Source: Prevotellaceae bacterium (lineage in GTDB: Bacteria > Bacteroidota > Bacteroidia > Bacteroidales > Bacteroidaceae). Taken from it: a DNA stretch of 5,709 bases. This document shows positions 5,552-5,709 of the stretch, piece after piece. The translations under genes and the position numbers were made by a program. Where the stretch lies: positions 1-5,709 of the forward strand of contig QAML01000011.1 in NCBI GenBank assembly GCA_003150315.1. Reading direction: 5' to 3'. The stretch's first letter is position 1, and each line of letters opens with the position of its first letter. The notes beneath the pieces are model-generated. The model did no database searches, was not told the origin of the DNA, and saw only the letters and a program-made list of their open reading frames with translations.

Positions 5552-5709
5552 TCATTTTTGTCTTGCATTGTGCGCTGCTATAATCTCCGCAATCTCCCTC
5601 TCGGTGACATCCATCTCCTGCCGGAACATTCGGGCCGACACGCGCAGGGTACAGTGGCCCAGGATGATGAGCCGCTCGGCGCCGTCGCTGGTGACGACCC
5701 GCACCCGGC
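5552..5709 (-). CDS. YacP-like NYN-domain protein, C-terminal 51 residues; starts beyond the right window edge
   Basis: The fragment reads through RVRVVTSDGAERLIILGHCT (first complete codons) and ends in IIAAHNARQK with a TGA at 5554-5552. VVTSDGAERLIILG followed by a small-residue segment and the signature SARMFRQEM matches the end of YacP/DUF901 proteins, a PIN-like NYN nuclease family. Bacillus subtilis Rae1 (YacP) is a ribosome-associated mRNA endonuclease; the same role here is an inference from family. Only the last strand and helices are visible, so catalytic aspartates cannot be checked. GC is about 62% against about 38% in the gap that follows, so this looks like conserved chromosomal backbone flanking the variable cluster. 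The gene is in the same direction as the cluster, with no clear terminator between them. Confidence 0.8.
   Translation of the reverse strand, partial: RVRVVTSDGAERLIILGHCTLRVSARMFRQEMDVTEREIAEIIAAHNARQK

Overview
The window is one end of a bacterial surface-polysaccharide (capsule or exopolysaccharide) gene cluster. Every supported gene lies on the minus strand, so transcription runs from high to low coordinates. The organism is most likely a low-to-mid-GC member of the Bacillota, probably class Clostridia. The reasons are the C-terminus of a YacP-type NYN-domain protein (a family typical of Bacillota) at the right edge, strong purine-rich ribosome-binding sites before every complete gene, a sigma-A type promoter with an extended -10, a TTG start codon, and glycosyltransferase (GT) sequences of the kind common in gut Clostridia. 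Genus cannot be fixed from this sequence; an Oscillospiraceae-type host is only a guess.

Layout in transcription order. (1) 5709-5552: last 51 codons of a yacP-like gene, GC-rich (about 62% by hand count). (2) 5551-5399: a 153-bp AT-rich gap (about 38% GC) with a good candidate promoter, a direct repeat upstream of it and a short palindrome in the predicted leader. No convincing terminator separates yacP from the cluster. (3) 5398-3983: a large polytopic polyprenyl-phosphate hexose-1-phosphate transferase (WbaP/CpsE type). (4) 3981-2635: a polytopic O-antigen polymerase/ligase-like protein (Wzy type). (5) 2663-1560: a GT4 glycosyltransferase (CapH/EpsF-like). (6) 1558-431: a second GT4 glycosyltransferase with a DUF1972-like N-terminus and a TTG start. 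(7) 465 to beyond position 1: the first 155 codons of a GT2 glycosyltransferase, cut by the window edge.

The parts fit a Wzx/Wzy-dependent pathway. The phosphotransferase loads the first sugar on undecaprenyl phosphate at the inner face of the membrane. The GT4, GT4 and GT2 enzymes extend the repeat unit. A flippase, not in this window, would export it, and the Wzy-like protein would polymerise it outside. The five cluster genes are joined by alternating 1-nt gaps and 29- or 35-nt overlaps, so they almost certainly form one translationally coupled operon. Wzx and chain-length modulators (Wzz/CpsC-CpsD) are absent and would have to lie to the left or elsewhere.

I see no RNA gene, CRISPR array, insertion sequence or obviously new system. 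The points most worth following are a G8 tract inside the GT2 gene, where a slip of one base either way would truncate the protein, and the compact regulatory gap between yacP and the cluster.
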